This document shows, in pieces, positions 12,901 through 19,743 of a stretch of DNA of 25,255 nt; position 1 is the first letter of the stretch; each line of letters starts with the position of its first letter. The notes beneath the pieces were generated by a model. It saw only the letters and a program-made list of their open reading frames with translations, had not been told where the DNA came from and ran no database searches. The position numbers and the translations under genes were made by a program. The stretch covers positions 1-25,255 of IMG/VR virus record IMGVR_UViG_3300003324_000802; one strand, written 5' to 3'. The stretch comes from a virus.

Positions 12901-14975
12901 TCATCACCAGGCCTCACAACATCAGGTGCAGATTCTGCTGGCAATTTTTTCTCTAAACCTACTTGCCTTTTAGTGAGAAGGCGAATCTTTTCCGCAGTAT
13001 CTTCTACCTTCTTGAACAGTGAGAGTGGTGCTCCACCAGGATCATCCTGTATTTGCTTTTCTAATGCAGTGCGAATTCCAATCTGTTCTTGTATTTGCGT
13101 TTCTAGTTGCGCAATTTGTGTCGCAACATCGCTGCCTTCGGTGCTAACCGCACCACCTTCTACTGGTTTAATACGTGCAGCCCTAACGTTACGAAAGTCT
13201 TTCTCAGTAGCTTTTATTTGCTCATCCGTGAATCCTAACTTACGTAAGCCCACTGCTGTTGCTTCATTTTGTTTAAGTCCTTTACGCGCCTCTGCTTTCA
13301 CATCAGCAATAGCTTGCATACGAACTTTTGGGTCAGTACCCTCTGTAAAGATACTCTGTATTGACTGTTGTATTGGAGTTAATTCAACTTGAGTAGGTGC
13401 TGCTCCTACAGATTCTGTAGTAGTTGGCGTCACCCCCTGAACCGCACTTACTACAGTGGGAGGCTCTGTAGGAGCAGGCGTACTTTTTACTGAAATATCA
13501 ACAGTTCCAAGTGTGTGCGTGTTCTTGAAGCTTCTAATTGCTCCTGCTTCAATAAAGTTCCCATCTGCAAGCTGAATTCCTTGATTAGCTGCTGGTAAAT
13601 TGCTGGGAAACAAGCCAGCCTGAACTTTACTTCCATCTATTAGTGTAAGTTCTGCTCCTGGCTGAAGTCCTATTATATTTCCGTCAGTAGTTCTCTCGCC
13701 AAGTCTGGACAAGTCAAAATTTGCCACTACTCCATAGTCCTTATGTGTTGGCTCAGGTGGAGTTGGAGCATTCTCTTCACTTATTGTACGCAACGGACCT
13801 TTATATTGCTCACGAATTATTCTCGCATTGCGTGGCCCGGATGATTCCATTCGGTATCTGTAACCAGGTTCGGGATTTTTACTTAGTTCCTCAAGTTCTT
13901 TACGTGCTACACTCACAGCATCACGTGTTTTAATTTCCGTACTACTAACTTCCTGCCAATTTTCTGGTGCAACTTCCGCTGTTTGTTGTGTGAGTCGTGT
14001 TTTGAGGTCAGCAAAATACTTATTTACCCGTTGCGTGTATTGCTGCGTACTTTCTTTCGCGAGTTGTGATTCCGCACGTAACGTGTCTACCTCTGGCAGC
14101 ATTGCATCAAACTGTTCTCGAGTTAGTGGAATATTGTGGGCTGGTCTTTTAAGACGCTCGGCAATTTTTAACGCTAACTCATTCGTGCCACCAGGTAAAG
14201 TAGTTTTACCTTGCTGATATGCTTCCCAGAGTGCGTCAGGACGAACTAATTCACTCTGACTTGTCGCGAGTTCCTCAGCTGCTTTAGGTTTACCCACAAC
14301 AGTTTCGTGTAAATTTTTTGCAGCATCAATTGCTTCAGTTGAAGCAGGACCATTTTCCTTAACTATATCTAAATACTTACCCAGCCTAGCTTTTGCTGTG
14401 GGAGCGAGTGCATGTCCAGCTTTTCCCATTGCAGTAATAGTTGCAAAGGTAAAAACATCCTTGGCGATTGCAGCAATATTGTCACCGTATCCAGCATCAC
14501 GTACAGCCTTTTCCTGAATTTCACCCGCCTTTTCTGCTAACCAGAATGGTGTAGATGCTATACTTGTTAGGGCCGCACCTGATGCTGTTCTAGGTTGGTA
14601 CGTTTCACCCCCAGCACGTTCCTTCGCTGCATCCATAAACTCCTTGTAACCACGCGTATCTTCCATTCCCTTAGGACCGGTGAGGTTACGCAAACGCGAG
14701 TGTAGGTATTCACTAAATGGTGAGAGTGATGTTACCATACCTGATGCGAGTGAGGCAATTGGGTCAAGTACTTCTAATGCCGGAGTAGCTACCCCGTAAG
14801 GTGATGCTTTGGCAACTTCTTCATTTACTCCAGTTTGCCGTAACTCTGGTTGCCTGGCATCCCACTTGCTGGTAAGTGCATTTAGTTCTTGAAGCCTACG
14901 TTGCCTATCTGACTGATATGGTGTAAGTTCAGTTGAATCGCCTGTTCCCAGTGCAGTATTAATGTCGAAAGGCAT
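9966..14975 (-). CDS. giant internal virion (DNA-ejection) protein, 1669 aa
   Basis: By size and place at the end of the structural operon this is the likely counterpart of the large T7-type internal core protein gp16. No lytic transglycosylase signature is visible. Residues 1-330 are Ala-rich and helical with a hydrophobic stretch (DNIAAIAKDVFTFATITAMG, about 165-184). Residues 490-535 are a Pro/Thr-rich linker, 612-680 a Gln/Lys/Glu-rich coiled coil. The last 700 residues are a long helical region ending with AVTQFQTFVISDFNFLM (about 1486-1502) and hydrophobic FLGATFAINTLMDVV, a pattern I associate with large phage structural proteins of metagenomic podoviruses. The tail is Gly/Ser-rich. 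The start has AAGGAA six bases upstream. A structured leader with an intrinsic terminator precedes it. Function is inferred. Confidence 0.7.
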   Translation of the reverse strand: MPFDINTALGTGDSTELTPYQSDRQRRLQELNALTSKWDARQPELRQTGVNEEVAKASPYGVATPALEVLDPIASLASGMVTSLSPFSEYLHSRLRNLTGPKGMEDTRGYKEFMDAAKERAGGETYQPRTASGAALTSIASTPFWLAEKAGEIQEKAVRDAGYGDNIAAIAKDVFTFATITAMGKAGHALAPTAKARLGKYLDIVKENGPASTEAIDAAKNLHETVVGKPKAAEELATSQSELVRPDALWEAYQQGKTTLPGGTNELALKIAERLKRPAHNIPLTREQFDAMLPEVDTLRAESQLAKESTQQYTQRVNKYFADLKTRLTQQTAEVAPENWQEVSSTEIKTRDAVSVARKELEELSKNPEPGYRYRMESSGPRNARIIREQYKGPLRTISEENAPTPPEPTHKDYGVVANFDLSRLGERTTDGNIIGLQPGAELTLIDGSKVQAGLFPSNLPAANQGIQLADGNFIEAGAIRSFKNTHTLGTVDISVKSTPAPTEPPTVVSAVQGVTPTTTESVGAAPTQVELTPIQQSIQSIFTEGTDPKVRMQAIADVKAEARKGLKQNEATAVGLRKLGFTDEQIKATEKDFRNVRAARIKPVEGGAVSTEGSDVATQIAQLETQIQEQIGIRTALEKQIQDDPGGAPLSLFKKVEDTAEKIRLLTKRQVGLEKKLPAESAPDVVRPGDEPLIPAETARTNYKTSANLADLTNTLTSGVTEGTPESTIAPLQVRASGTKPNAILYDTTGLNTQLSLEQIDQQVASGRMSPEIAEFNKRQLQRQADMAGVDIADAHNFTGEALEKRLQQIASDNGLELYRAKKVKGELVYEKVSADELSAGDKLSRIVPDAPDLTKAEATSHIAKGTEDIGADVVQQIFDKLDRGEDITGQYSERISDHILDMLERRQRALETNEPADYSDILGKLKDLLGDEAGAIDPAKLNQLQKDALAFLAVQANRVGANILDALGKIPRARPHIPLFEEYLKSLTLPEPSDALTPRNTRITEANAGDKVAKHRSINLAQDAIPVWESEKNVFQNARNITRGMLNSLENPGRWLQRAGLYDPVMYAYRTAEQRSSQMFNTLRKDLNSMSREFDSYSRERIGAYGISQDTDGMRILNRMGVKVPTLSPREMEAYNAIRGIYEDFFQQINEVRQSIGQQPLNHVPNYFTRMRTFSAMERLGVTGNLISDSARVIEKRFSSYADTPFPYEKLRTKANYSAQLDAFKLLGTYGRSASRQIHMAPFVAKIHELIDTKLPDPITGKLDWEFKTKKPDTYSMMRDWIDFVATGQSEWYKLPTVYDKALKVLSNNLVYSMLSGTIRSGLVQTATIRNTYQSLGFKYTLKGIEDIMSDVVKGTSNREEAYRLSKHLDVRKMDAYQNDIANAFAGLNVRDFARVIGQGRIGEAQRAIANIGLKPLEYLDQQAALYTWRGAFRHAKEVLSKTDGKFASDKWAARYADDIVIKTQGSAMPGDLASIQRSNLGRAVTQFQTFVISDFNFLMKDVLGIGEATKLTPKQIAVNVTRFLGATFAINTLMDVVHLQSPFPTPIADVRKPLDPDQNAALQIAGRLVASGAELLPVVGSLRYGRGVGGPALEITRDVARSFRGDPLSPPISESLAKVAGVPGTQQYSKYRRARVRGENVYDSLLGWYTQGGTTGGGSRSSSSAR

Positions 14976-14997
14976 ACGTGCTTCCTTGGATATTAGG

Positions 14998-15095
14998 TTA
15001 CTAAAAAAGCCGGGTGTCTTTCACCCCTTAGTGACCATTCCATTGAGTAACAGATGTCAGAGGAACAACTCCTCACTCTTTCCTGTGAGTCACCC
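14998..15095 (-). repeat. conserved core shared with the + strand leader (copy 2)
   Basis: On the - strand, block 1 lies at 15095-15072, block 2 (TCACTA...GAAAG) at 15034-15018 and TTAGTAA at 15004-14998, 13 bases after GAAAG as in copy 1. The extra 29 bases between blocks 1 and 2 hold two additional hairpins. Confidence 0.65.
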
Positions 15096-15099
15096 GGCT
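15003..15099 (-). terminator. intrinsic terminator-like stem with large branched loop
   Basis: The 9-bp GC-rich helix AGCCGGGTG/CACCCGGCT ends directly in TTTTTT on the - strand (15008-15003). The 74-base loop is unusually long for a simple terminator and is itself structured, which suggests conditional termination before the 1669-aa gene rather than a fixed end of transcription. Confidence 0.55.
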
Positions 15100-15111
15100 G
15101 TTCGGGGGTTT

Positions 15112-15129
15112 GAGGGGGGTTTCCCCCTC
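15112..15129 (-). other. GC-rich hairpin just after the 551-aa gene
   Basis: On the - strand GAGGGGG-AAAC-CCCCCTC is a perfect 7-bp stem with a 4-base loop, two bases after the TAG stop codon of the 551-aa gene. A second C-run (AAACCCCC) follows and could pair with the same G-run. No T-tract follows, so it is not a canonical terminator. It may block 3' exonucleases or stall the polymerase ahead of the leader. Confidence 0.55.
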
Positions 15130-15131
15130 GA

Positions 15132-16787
15132 CTATTGTGCCCACGGTGGTTTTTGTCCGAGTTCTTTGTAAATATATTGCTCCATAAAAGTCGGAATATC
15201 TATTTGCTTAGCTTGTGCAGCATCCCATATGTCCCGTGCTGTATATTGCTTTCCATTAATGACTGGTATTGGAAAGCGTTCGAACCTCGCATTTTCTCCA
15301 AACGGATTGTACCACGAACCAGGCTTCCTCTCAATATATACATACGGATCATCTGAGTACTGGTGAAATGTCTGGTAATCCGACTGAAATTCAGCTGGTG
15401 CTCCACCTGTACTTTTTGCAACGCCAGGTTTGTGACGTAAAGTGAGTAACTTTTTCTCAGCTTCACGAGCTTTATCTATTTCTACTCTCCTATTGTCGGC
15501 CTCTTTCTCAGCCATACCTGTGAGAAACTTATTACGTGCTTCTTGTCTAGTTGCTCCTTGTGACAAGTAATCTAATACCTGCCCTGTTGTTGCGGTTGGT
15601 TTTTCATCTGGTGTAAGTCCAGGAATACCTTTGATGTCAACAAATCCTCTGGACTTTTTCTCAGCTTCAGTGACTGCGTATGGATGTAGTTCTTCCTCCA
15701 TTTTCAGTCTACGTTCGGCTAGTTGTCTGTTTGCCTGAGATTCACCTATTCTAGCTTGTGCTTCCGCAGCTTGTTGTGCAAGTCTACGTGCTTCAATATC
15801 CAGGTGACCTTTGCGTGTGGCAATTTCACTCCGAATGTTGTCAATAGTAGGTTGTAACAGTGACCTTGTACTGTCAGCATCTGCTTTGTATTTATCTGCT
15901 AAATTCAATTGCACTTGCAACTCAGCTGCCAATTTTTTCAGTGTTGGATCACGGAACGTTTGAATGTCCTTAATTTGCTCAAGCGTAAGCTCTCTCCTAG
16001 CTGCACGCTCTTCAATTTCACTCTGGACATTCGCAGCCTCAACAACTTGACCTATACTGCGTGCCATTACTGCCTGTCTATTTGTAGAGGCATTAGCTAT
16101 AGTGGCAATATCTTCCGGCCCGAGTCCAGCTAAACTACCTGGAGAGAAAGCTACACCCGGGCCGATGAGAAGAGGGAGTATACTCGCTAAATCAATTCGT
16201 GGTGATTTTGGTGCTGATACACTTGGCGTAGCTTGTGCTTGTGGTGCTACGGTTTGTTCTGCAGTCGGTGCGAGTACAGTACCTTCACCTACCTGCACTG
16301 GTTTAGTAGTAATGTCTAACTTATAACCCTCAGGAGTTGCCTCAACTTTTGTTATTCCTTCTTTTTCCCTCGGAGTGATACCAGCCTGTTTTTTGAGTAC
16401 GTTGAGTACCTCGTCCCTGTAAGTCTTATTTTCCGCTTCCTGTTTCTCGAAGGCTGATTGTGCTGCCTTGTTGCGAATTAACCCAGAAGCAGCTCGACCT
16501 ACAGCACCTCCAGGTCCTTCAGGATCTAGTGAGGCACTGAGGCCAGCAAGGAATCCGTGAAAATTTGGATCCTTGAACAAATTCGCGAAACTAAATCCGC
16601 CTAAAGCACTCGTCTTAGCTACTTCCGGTGTAGTTGGCGCAGGTTGTGTTGCGAGTCCTCCAGTAACTTGTGGTGTTGGAGTTGGCGTAGCTGGCCTAAT
16701 ATAATTGAGAAACATATTATGCCAGGGTGCATCTAGTGATGGCTGTCCCCCTACTGTCCATACAGGATCATATTGTTCACCGGCCAT
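15132..16787 (-). CDS. probable internal virion protein, 551 aa
   Basis: I do not recognise a family. The protein begins MAGEQYDPVWTVGGQPSLDA and has a Thr/Pro-rich stretch (about 33-55) and a long Ala/Gln/Glu/Lys-rich helical core (about residues 255-360, with RRLAQQAAEAQARIGESQAN), probably coiled coil. The C-terminal 80 residues are richer in aromatics and look globular (YSDDPYVYIERKPGSWYNPF). No signal peptide or enzyme motif is seen. Its position between the 405-aa and 1669-aa proteins matches T7 gene 15, the middle component of the ejectosome, so a role as an ejected core protein is likely. GAGGTGA lies seven bases before the ATG. Confidence 0.6.
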   Translation of the reverse strand: MAGEQYDPVWTVGGQPSLDAPWHNMFLNYIRPATPTPTPQVTGGLATQPAPTTPEVAKTSALGGFSFANLFKDPNFHGFLAGLSASLDPEGPGGAVGRAASGLIRNKAAQSAFEKQEAENKTYRDEVLNVLKKQAGITPREKEGITKVEATPEGYKLDITTKPVQVGEGTVLAPTAEQTVAPQAQATPSVSAPKSPRIDLASILPLLIGPGVAFSPGSLAGLGPEDIATIANASTNRQAVMARSIGQVVEAANVQSEIEERAARRELTLEQIKDIQTFRDPTLKKLAAELQVQLNLADKYKADADSTRSLLQPTIDNIRSEIATRKGHLDIEARRLAQQAAEAQARIGESQANRQLAERRLKMEEELHPYAVTEAEKKSRGFVDIKGIPGLTPDEKPTATTGQVLDYLSQGATRQEARNKFLTGMAEKEADNRRVEIDKAREAEKKLLTLRHKPGVAKSTGGAPAEFQSDYQTFHQYSDDPYVYIERKPGSWYNPFGENARFERFPIPVINGKQYTARDIWDAAQAKQIDIPTFMEQYIYKELGQKPPWAQ

Positions 16788-16800
16788 AAATCACCTCGAA

Positions 16801-18018
16801 TTACTGTGCTCCAAAGTAACCTAGTGCTCCACCTATTACTGCACCAGCTGCCGCACCATAACCCTGGTAACCAGCAGGTGCTACTGATGCTCCAGCTGCC
16901 GCACCACCTACAGCTCCACTTAGTGCACTTACAGCAGCACTAGGACGCTTTGTTGGATTAAGTGCAGTTCCACCGCCAATTGATCCGAGCACGTTTGCCC
17001 CGAATTGAAACATTTCAATATACCACTTCTCATCTGACTCATCTATGTTGAGTTGTTCGCTTTGTTCCTCCTTTTTGGATAGTATGGTGAATTTACTTAC
17101 CTCACCTGTTAGTGTAGCAAGGTTGCTTGTTAATTCTACCTTGCGAATTAATTCGCCCATCATAACGGCGCAGGCAGATTGTACTTGCTTTTTGCGCTCA
17201 AGTTTGAGTGCAGCTTCTTGCTCACTGTATTTTTTCTGCAAATCTGCCGTGATCTGACGGTAACTAGTTTGTAAACCAGCTGTAACCCTACGGTAATTTT
17301 GTTGATGCTCAGCAGTAATTTTCCTATAACTCAACGCGTGTTGTGCATCAAGTTCACGACGTGAGATTTTAAAACGCGCGTTAATTTCATCGTACAACTT
17401 CTCAAGTTCTACCCTCAAACCTGTCCCATATTTCGCAACCTCTCTATTCTTGTACGCCACAAGTAACGCATTACCGATTACGAATGCGGATGAATTTACC
17501 GCACCTATGTCCAGCATGCCTGCCTGAAATTTAGGTAAGTCAATATCAGTTATCTGGGCAGTTAGAAGTGCATCAAAGTTATCTATATCATCGTCAGTAC
17601 GTGTTTCATCAATACTTGCAGTATCTAGTGTCGATGTGTCCTGAGTTGTAGTATCGAGTGTTGAAGTGTCAAGTGTAGTAGTATACAAAGTTGTAGTGTC
17701 AAGTGAAAATAGTGAAAGTGCAGCAGTAACCATTGCCGAGTAATCAGTGGAATAACTTAACGCATCTACTAACACTTCAAAGTCATTTACCGCACTGGCA
17801 AAATCCGCAATATCTGAATCCGGATCATATGAAGTAATTCCAGTGTACGGTGAGCTAGAGTATAGCCTATTTAACTCATCTGTGACTGAGTGATCTAATG
17901 TGTCGTGAGTTGCTTGCCCTGACCATTCAGGATACCCAAATAGCCAATCGTAAAGTATACTCCGCATTCCCTGTGGGTAATCTACCTTTCCACTTGATCC
18001 TCCACCGCCTGCACCCAT
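16801..18018 (-). CDS. virion protein with hendecad repeats and glycine zipper (candidate ejection channel), 405 aa
   Basis: Features in order: a Gly-rich start (MGAGGGGSSG); seven tandem five-residue units of LDTTT type (residues 106-140, including LDTTT, LDTST, QDTST); a long helix with four 11-residue units (230-273: SYRKITAEHQQ, NYRRVTAGLQT, SYRQITADLQK, KYSEQEAALKL), the periodicity of a nearly straight coiled coil; and a C-terminal glycine zipper (360-405, with GAVGGAAAGAS and GAAAGAVIGGALGYFGAQ), a membrane-active pattern. This resembles in design, though not detectably in sequence, membrane-channel ejection proteins such as T7 gp14 or the tube-forming H protein of phiX174. AAGGAG precedes the ATG by five bases. 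The gene lies upstream of the two larger core-protein genes, as gene 14 does in T7. Confidence 0.62.
   Translation of the reverse strand: MGAGGGGSSGKVDYPQGMRSILYDWLFGYPEWSGQATHDTLDHSVTDELNRLYSSSPYTGITSYDPDSDIADFASAVNDFEVLVDALSYSTDYSAMVTAALSLFSLDTTTLYTTTLDTSTLDTTTQDTSTLDTASIDETRTDDDIDNFDALLTAQITDIDLPKFQAGMLDIGAVNSSAFVIGNALLVAYKNREVAKYGTGLRVELEKLYDEINARFKISRRELDAQHALSYRKITAEHQQNYRRVTAGLQTSYRQITADLQKKYSEQEAALKLERKKQVQSACAVMMGELIRKVELTSNLATLTGEVSKFTILSKKEEQSEQLNIDESDEKWYIEMFQFGANVLGSIGGGTALNPTKRPSAAVSALSGAVGGAAAGASVAPAGYQGYGAAAGAVIGGALGYFGAQ
17200..17331 (-). repeat. four 33-bp units coding for an 11-residue coiled-coil repeat
   Basis: Codes for residues 230-273 of the 405-aa protein. The first three units share the pattern (S/N)YR-(I/V)TA--Q; the fourth is diverged. 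The 11-residue period is seen directly in the translation. Confidence 0.7.
17599..17703 (-). repeat. seven degenerate 15-bp units coding for LDTTT-type pentapeptides
   Basis: Codes for residues 106-140 of the 405-aa protein: LDTTT, LYTTT, LDTST, LDTTT, QDTST, LDTAS, IDETR. The units differ at many third positions, so the array is old or kept under protein-level selection rather than a fresh expansion. Confidence 0.75.
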
Positions 18019-18028
18019 ACCTACTCCT

Positions 18029-18466
18029 TTAAAGCTTAAACATAATTAGTCGTGTATCTATGTTAGCACCAATACTCGTGCAAATCTCAAGCACTCTTTC
18101 GTTCTCAGAAAAAGCAAGAATGCTACGGCAATTATTTGCTATTGCAAATCGCGAAAGTGTTGCCAAGCAATCTCGCCACAAACTCGTAGGATGTGCTTCA
18201 GTTATAGTTACTGTGTATATGAGGAGGTTTTTCTCTCCACTCGTTTCATCACGGGTAAACCTCGTCGTGCATACCCCGTAAATTTGGCTATTCTCCATAG
18301 CTACCCAGCAATGCAAACTTTCTGTCAACATACTCTCTTGAATTATGAGGAAATTTTTCTCACTTGGCTCAACATAGGGTGGAAGTGCCGCAACAATACA
18401 TTCACGTATTTGGTACCAGTATTCCATTACTTTGTCTGGAGTTACTCGGACAAGTTGAATACTCAT
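18029..18466 (-). CDS. GNAT-like acetyltransferase-fold protein, 145 aa
   Basis: Length and layout fit a GNAT fold: an N-terminal helix pair (VMEYWYQIRECIVAALPPY), a strand region (LHCWVAMENSQIYGVCTTRF), a second strand (LLIYTVTITEA), a helix (LWRDCLATLSRFAIANNCRS) and the final ILAFSENERVLEICTSIGA with a C-terminal strand. The last segment matches the typical GNAT ending. The acetyl-CoA pyrophosphate loop (R/QxxGxG/A) is not evident, so the protein may be a degenerate, structural version. GNAT-like proteins of this length occur between tail and core genes of environmental podoviruses. Its ATG overlaps the preceding stop as ATGA, so translation is coupled to the tail hub gene. Confidence 0.6.
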   Translation of the reverse strand: MSIQLVRVTPDKVMEYWYQIRECIVAALPPYVEPSEKNFLIIQESMLTESLHCWVAMENSQIYGVCTTRFTRDETSGEKNLLIYTVTITEAHPTSLWRDCLATLSRFAIANNCRSILAFSENERVLEICTSIGANIDTRLIMFKL

Positions 18467-19734
18467 CTTCCCACCTCGAGTTGCCCAGGTACAGTTCCGC
18501 GTTTGAAGCGCTGATCGGAATACTTAACATTTGCCAGCATGTATCTAAATTCAGCGTTAGTGTAATCACTCAGAGTAAATCGTAATCTAAAATTCGCAGC
18601 AGCGACACCTATTCTAGATTCACCTGAAGGATTACACGGTTGATCTTGGAGTGAAGTAAATGAAGCACGTTGGTCGTAGCGAAAATCTACACTCAATGAC
18701 GCTTCAGCTTCACTATCCATGCTAAAATCAGCGGTAATTGATTCCACGGACTTTATCCCGCGTGAATTGAAGTCGAGTGTATCACTAACAATAAGCGCTG
18801 TTTCATCATCGTTGTCATCCCAGGTACCTAAAAGCTGCCCATCCCAAACTCGCGTAATTGAGCTGACCATTTGATGCGTGTGATAAGCACCGTAATCGTT
18901 AATTACTAAACATAATGCGCCGTTTGACACGTAAAATTGACGCTCTTTGCTAAGATAGGAAACAATAACGGGTAGTTCAGACTCAACAATCTCGGCAATA
19001 AATTCACTGTATCCACGTCTACTAATTTTGCCACCAGCCTCTACAATCCAGAACTCATTATCGCTACCTATAAATCCGTGAACACTAAAGTCACCGGCAA
19101 CATAGTTCGGATTACGTATTCCTACTCTAGTTAGCACGGATTCGCCAAAGGTAAACGAGTTCCCTACTACACTCGGCGTTAGTAGTAAGTTACCTAGATC
19201 AGTATATACCACCACTTGCTTACCAAGCATAGCCACACGGTGAATTTGTGAGTCCGAGTAATCCACTTTCTGGTACATTCCAGCTACAATTGCATTCGCG
19301 GGATTTAACTCGACACTTCCTATAGCACTCCATATCACGGATCGTTGTGAGCAATCATCCCACGGAGCACTTCCAGTTACATTTCCCGCAACTAACTGTC
19401 CGTTGAAATTACAAGCAGTGGCAAATGCAGGCTCACTTTGACTTACTAGGTATTCAAGTTCTGTCGTTTCTGAAAGGTCACGGTAATACGTATAAAATTC
19501 GTCCGTACTTGTTTTTACGCAAACCACATAAAACTCTCCAAAGTCAGCAAACTCGATAAAGCTAATCTCACCAAGTCCATACAAATTCGCAACTCCTACT
19601 ACGTCCCAATCACTGCCATCAAAAGCTGCTTCGTATATATAGTAAATATTATATCCAGCAAATTTTGTCACAAGGAAATGTCGGTACGGAGTAACAAAAA
19701 GCCTGGGCCATGGCCAGTCATTTATGTTTGCCAC
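18463..19734 (-). CDS. beta-rich tail hub / tail tubular protein, 423 aa
   Basis: The start is a GTG with AGGAG seven bases upstream. The protein is almost entirely beta strands with repeating aromatic-rich blades, for example WPWPRLFVTPYRHFLVTKF near the start, VIWSAIGSVELNPANAIVAG in the middle, MLGKQVVVYTDLGNLLLTP, and ITRVWDGQLLGTWDD later. The 'WPxP..LF' opening and the 'VIWSAIG' blade are features I associate with podovirus tail tubular protein B / beta-propeller tail hub proteins. It probably forms part of the tail nozzle that contacts the cell surface. The preceding gene encodes a LamG protein with a tail-hub-like N-terminus, so the two may be pieces of one ancestral hub. Exact equivalence to T7 gp12 is inferred from order. 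Confidence 0.65.
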   Translation of the reverse strand: MANINDWPWPRLFVTPYRHFLVTKFAGYNIYYIYEAAFDGSDWDVVGVANLYGLGEISFIEFADFGEFYVVCVKTSTDEFYTYYRDLSETTELEYLVSQSEPAFATACNFNGQLVAGNVTGSAPWDDCSQRSVIWSAIGSVELNPANAIVAGMYQKVDYSDSQIHRVAMLGKQVVVYTDLGNLLLTPSVVGNSFTFGESVLTRVGIRNPNYVAGDFSVHGFIGSDNEFWIVEAGGKISRRGYSEFIAEIVESELPVIVSYLSKERQFYVSNGALCLVINDYGAYHTHQMVSSITRVWDGQLLGTWDDNDDETALIVSDTLDFNSRGIKSVESITADFSMDSEAEASLSVDFRYDQRASFTSLQDQPCNPSGESRIGVAAANFRLRFTLSDYTNAEFRYMLANVKYSDQRFKRGTVPGQLEVGR

Positions 19735-19743
19735 AATTTGCTC

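Larger units (their letters stand above)
14976..15131 (-). promoter_or_regulatory. structured non-coding leader, copy 2 (riboswitch- or attenuator-like, unknown class)
   Basis: The only large gap in the - strand operon. Reading the - strand: a GC hairpin, then a domain sharing its three blocks with 7924-7991, closed by a 9-bp helix, AGCCGGGTG with CACCCGGCT (15091-15099 with 15008-15016), and followed by six Ts. Inside are hairpins CTCAC/GTGAG (15085-15089 with 15072-15076, 8-base loop), GAGGA/TCCTC (15070-15074 with 15060-15064) and TGACAT/AT(G)GTCA (15054-15059 with 15032-15038). A second GGGTG just upstream of CACCC can form the tight hairpin GGGTG-AAAGA-CACCC, which excludes the closing helix. 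This is a switchable attenuator architecture ahead of the 1669-aa gene. The pairing is seen; regulation is inferred. Confidence 0.6.

Noticed and set aside
12871-13392. A 173-codon open frame on the + strand opposite the 1669-aa gene.
   Set aside because: It is Ser/Cys/Leu-rich with no domain pattern or ribosome binding site. It reads as the antisense shadow of a coding region, as do the other long frames opposite the virion genes.
15018-15034. CACTAAGGGGTG in the - strand leader recalls the start of TPP riboswitches.
   Set aside because: The diagnostic CTGAGA and the ACCTGATCTGG...AGGGA parts are absent.
15008-15099. The 92-base - strand element with a 9-bp closing stem and internal hairpins looked at first like a tRNA with a long variable arm.
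   Set aside because: There is no T-arm with a TTC-A/G-A-type loop, no plausible anticodon arm, and the closing stem runs into a T-tract, so it is better read as an attenuator-like RNA.
15112-15129. The GAGGGGG/CCCCCTC hairpin as an intrinsic terminator.
   Set aside because: No T-tract follows on either strand.
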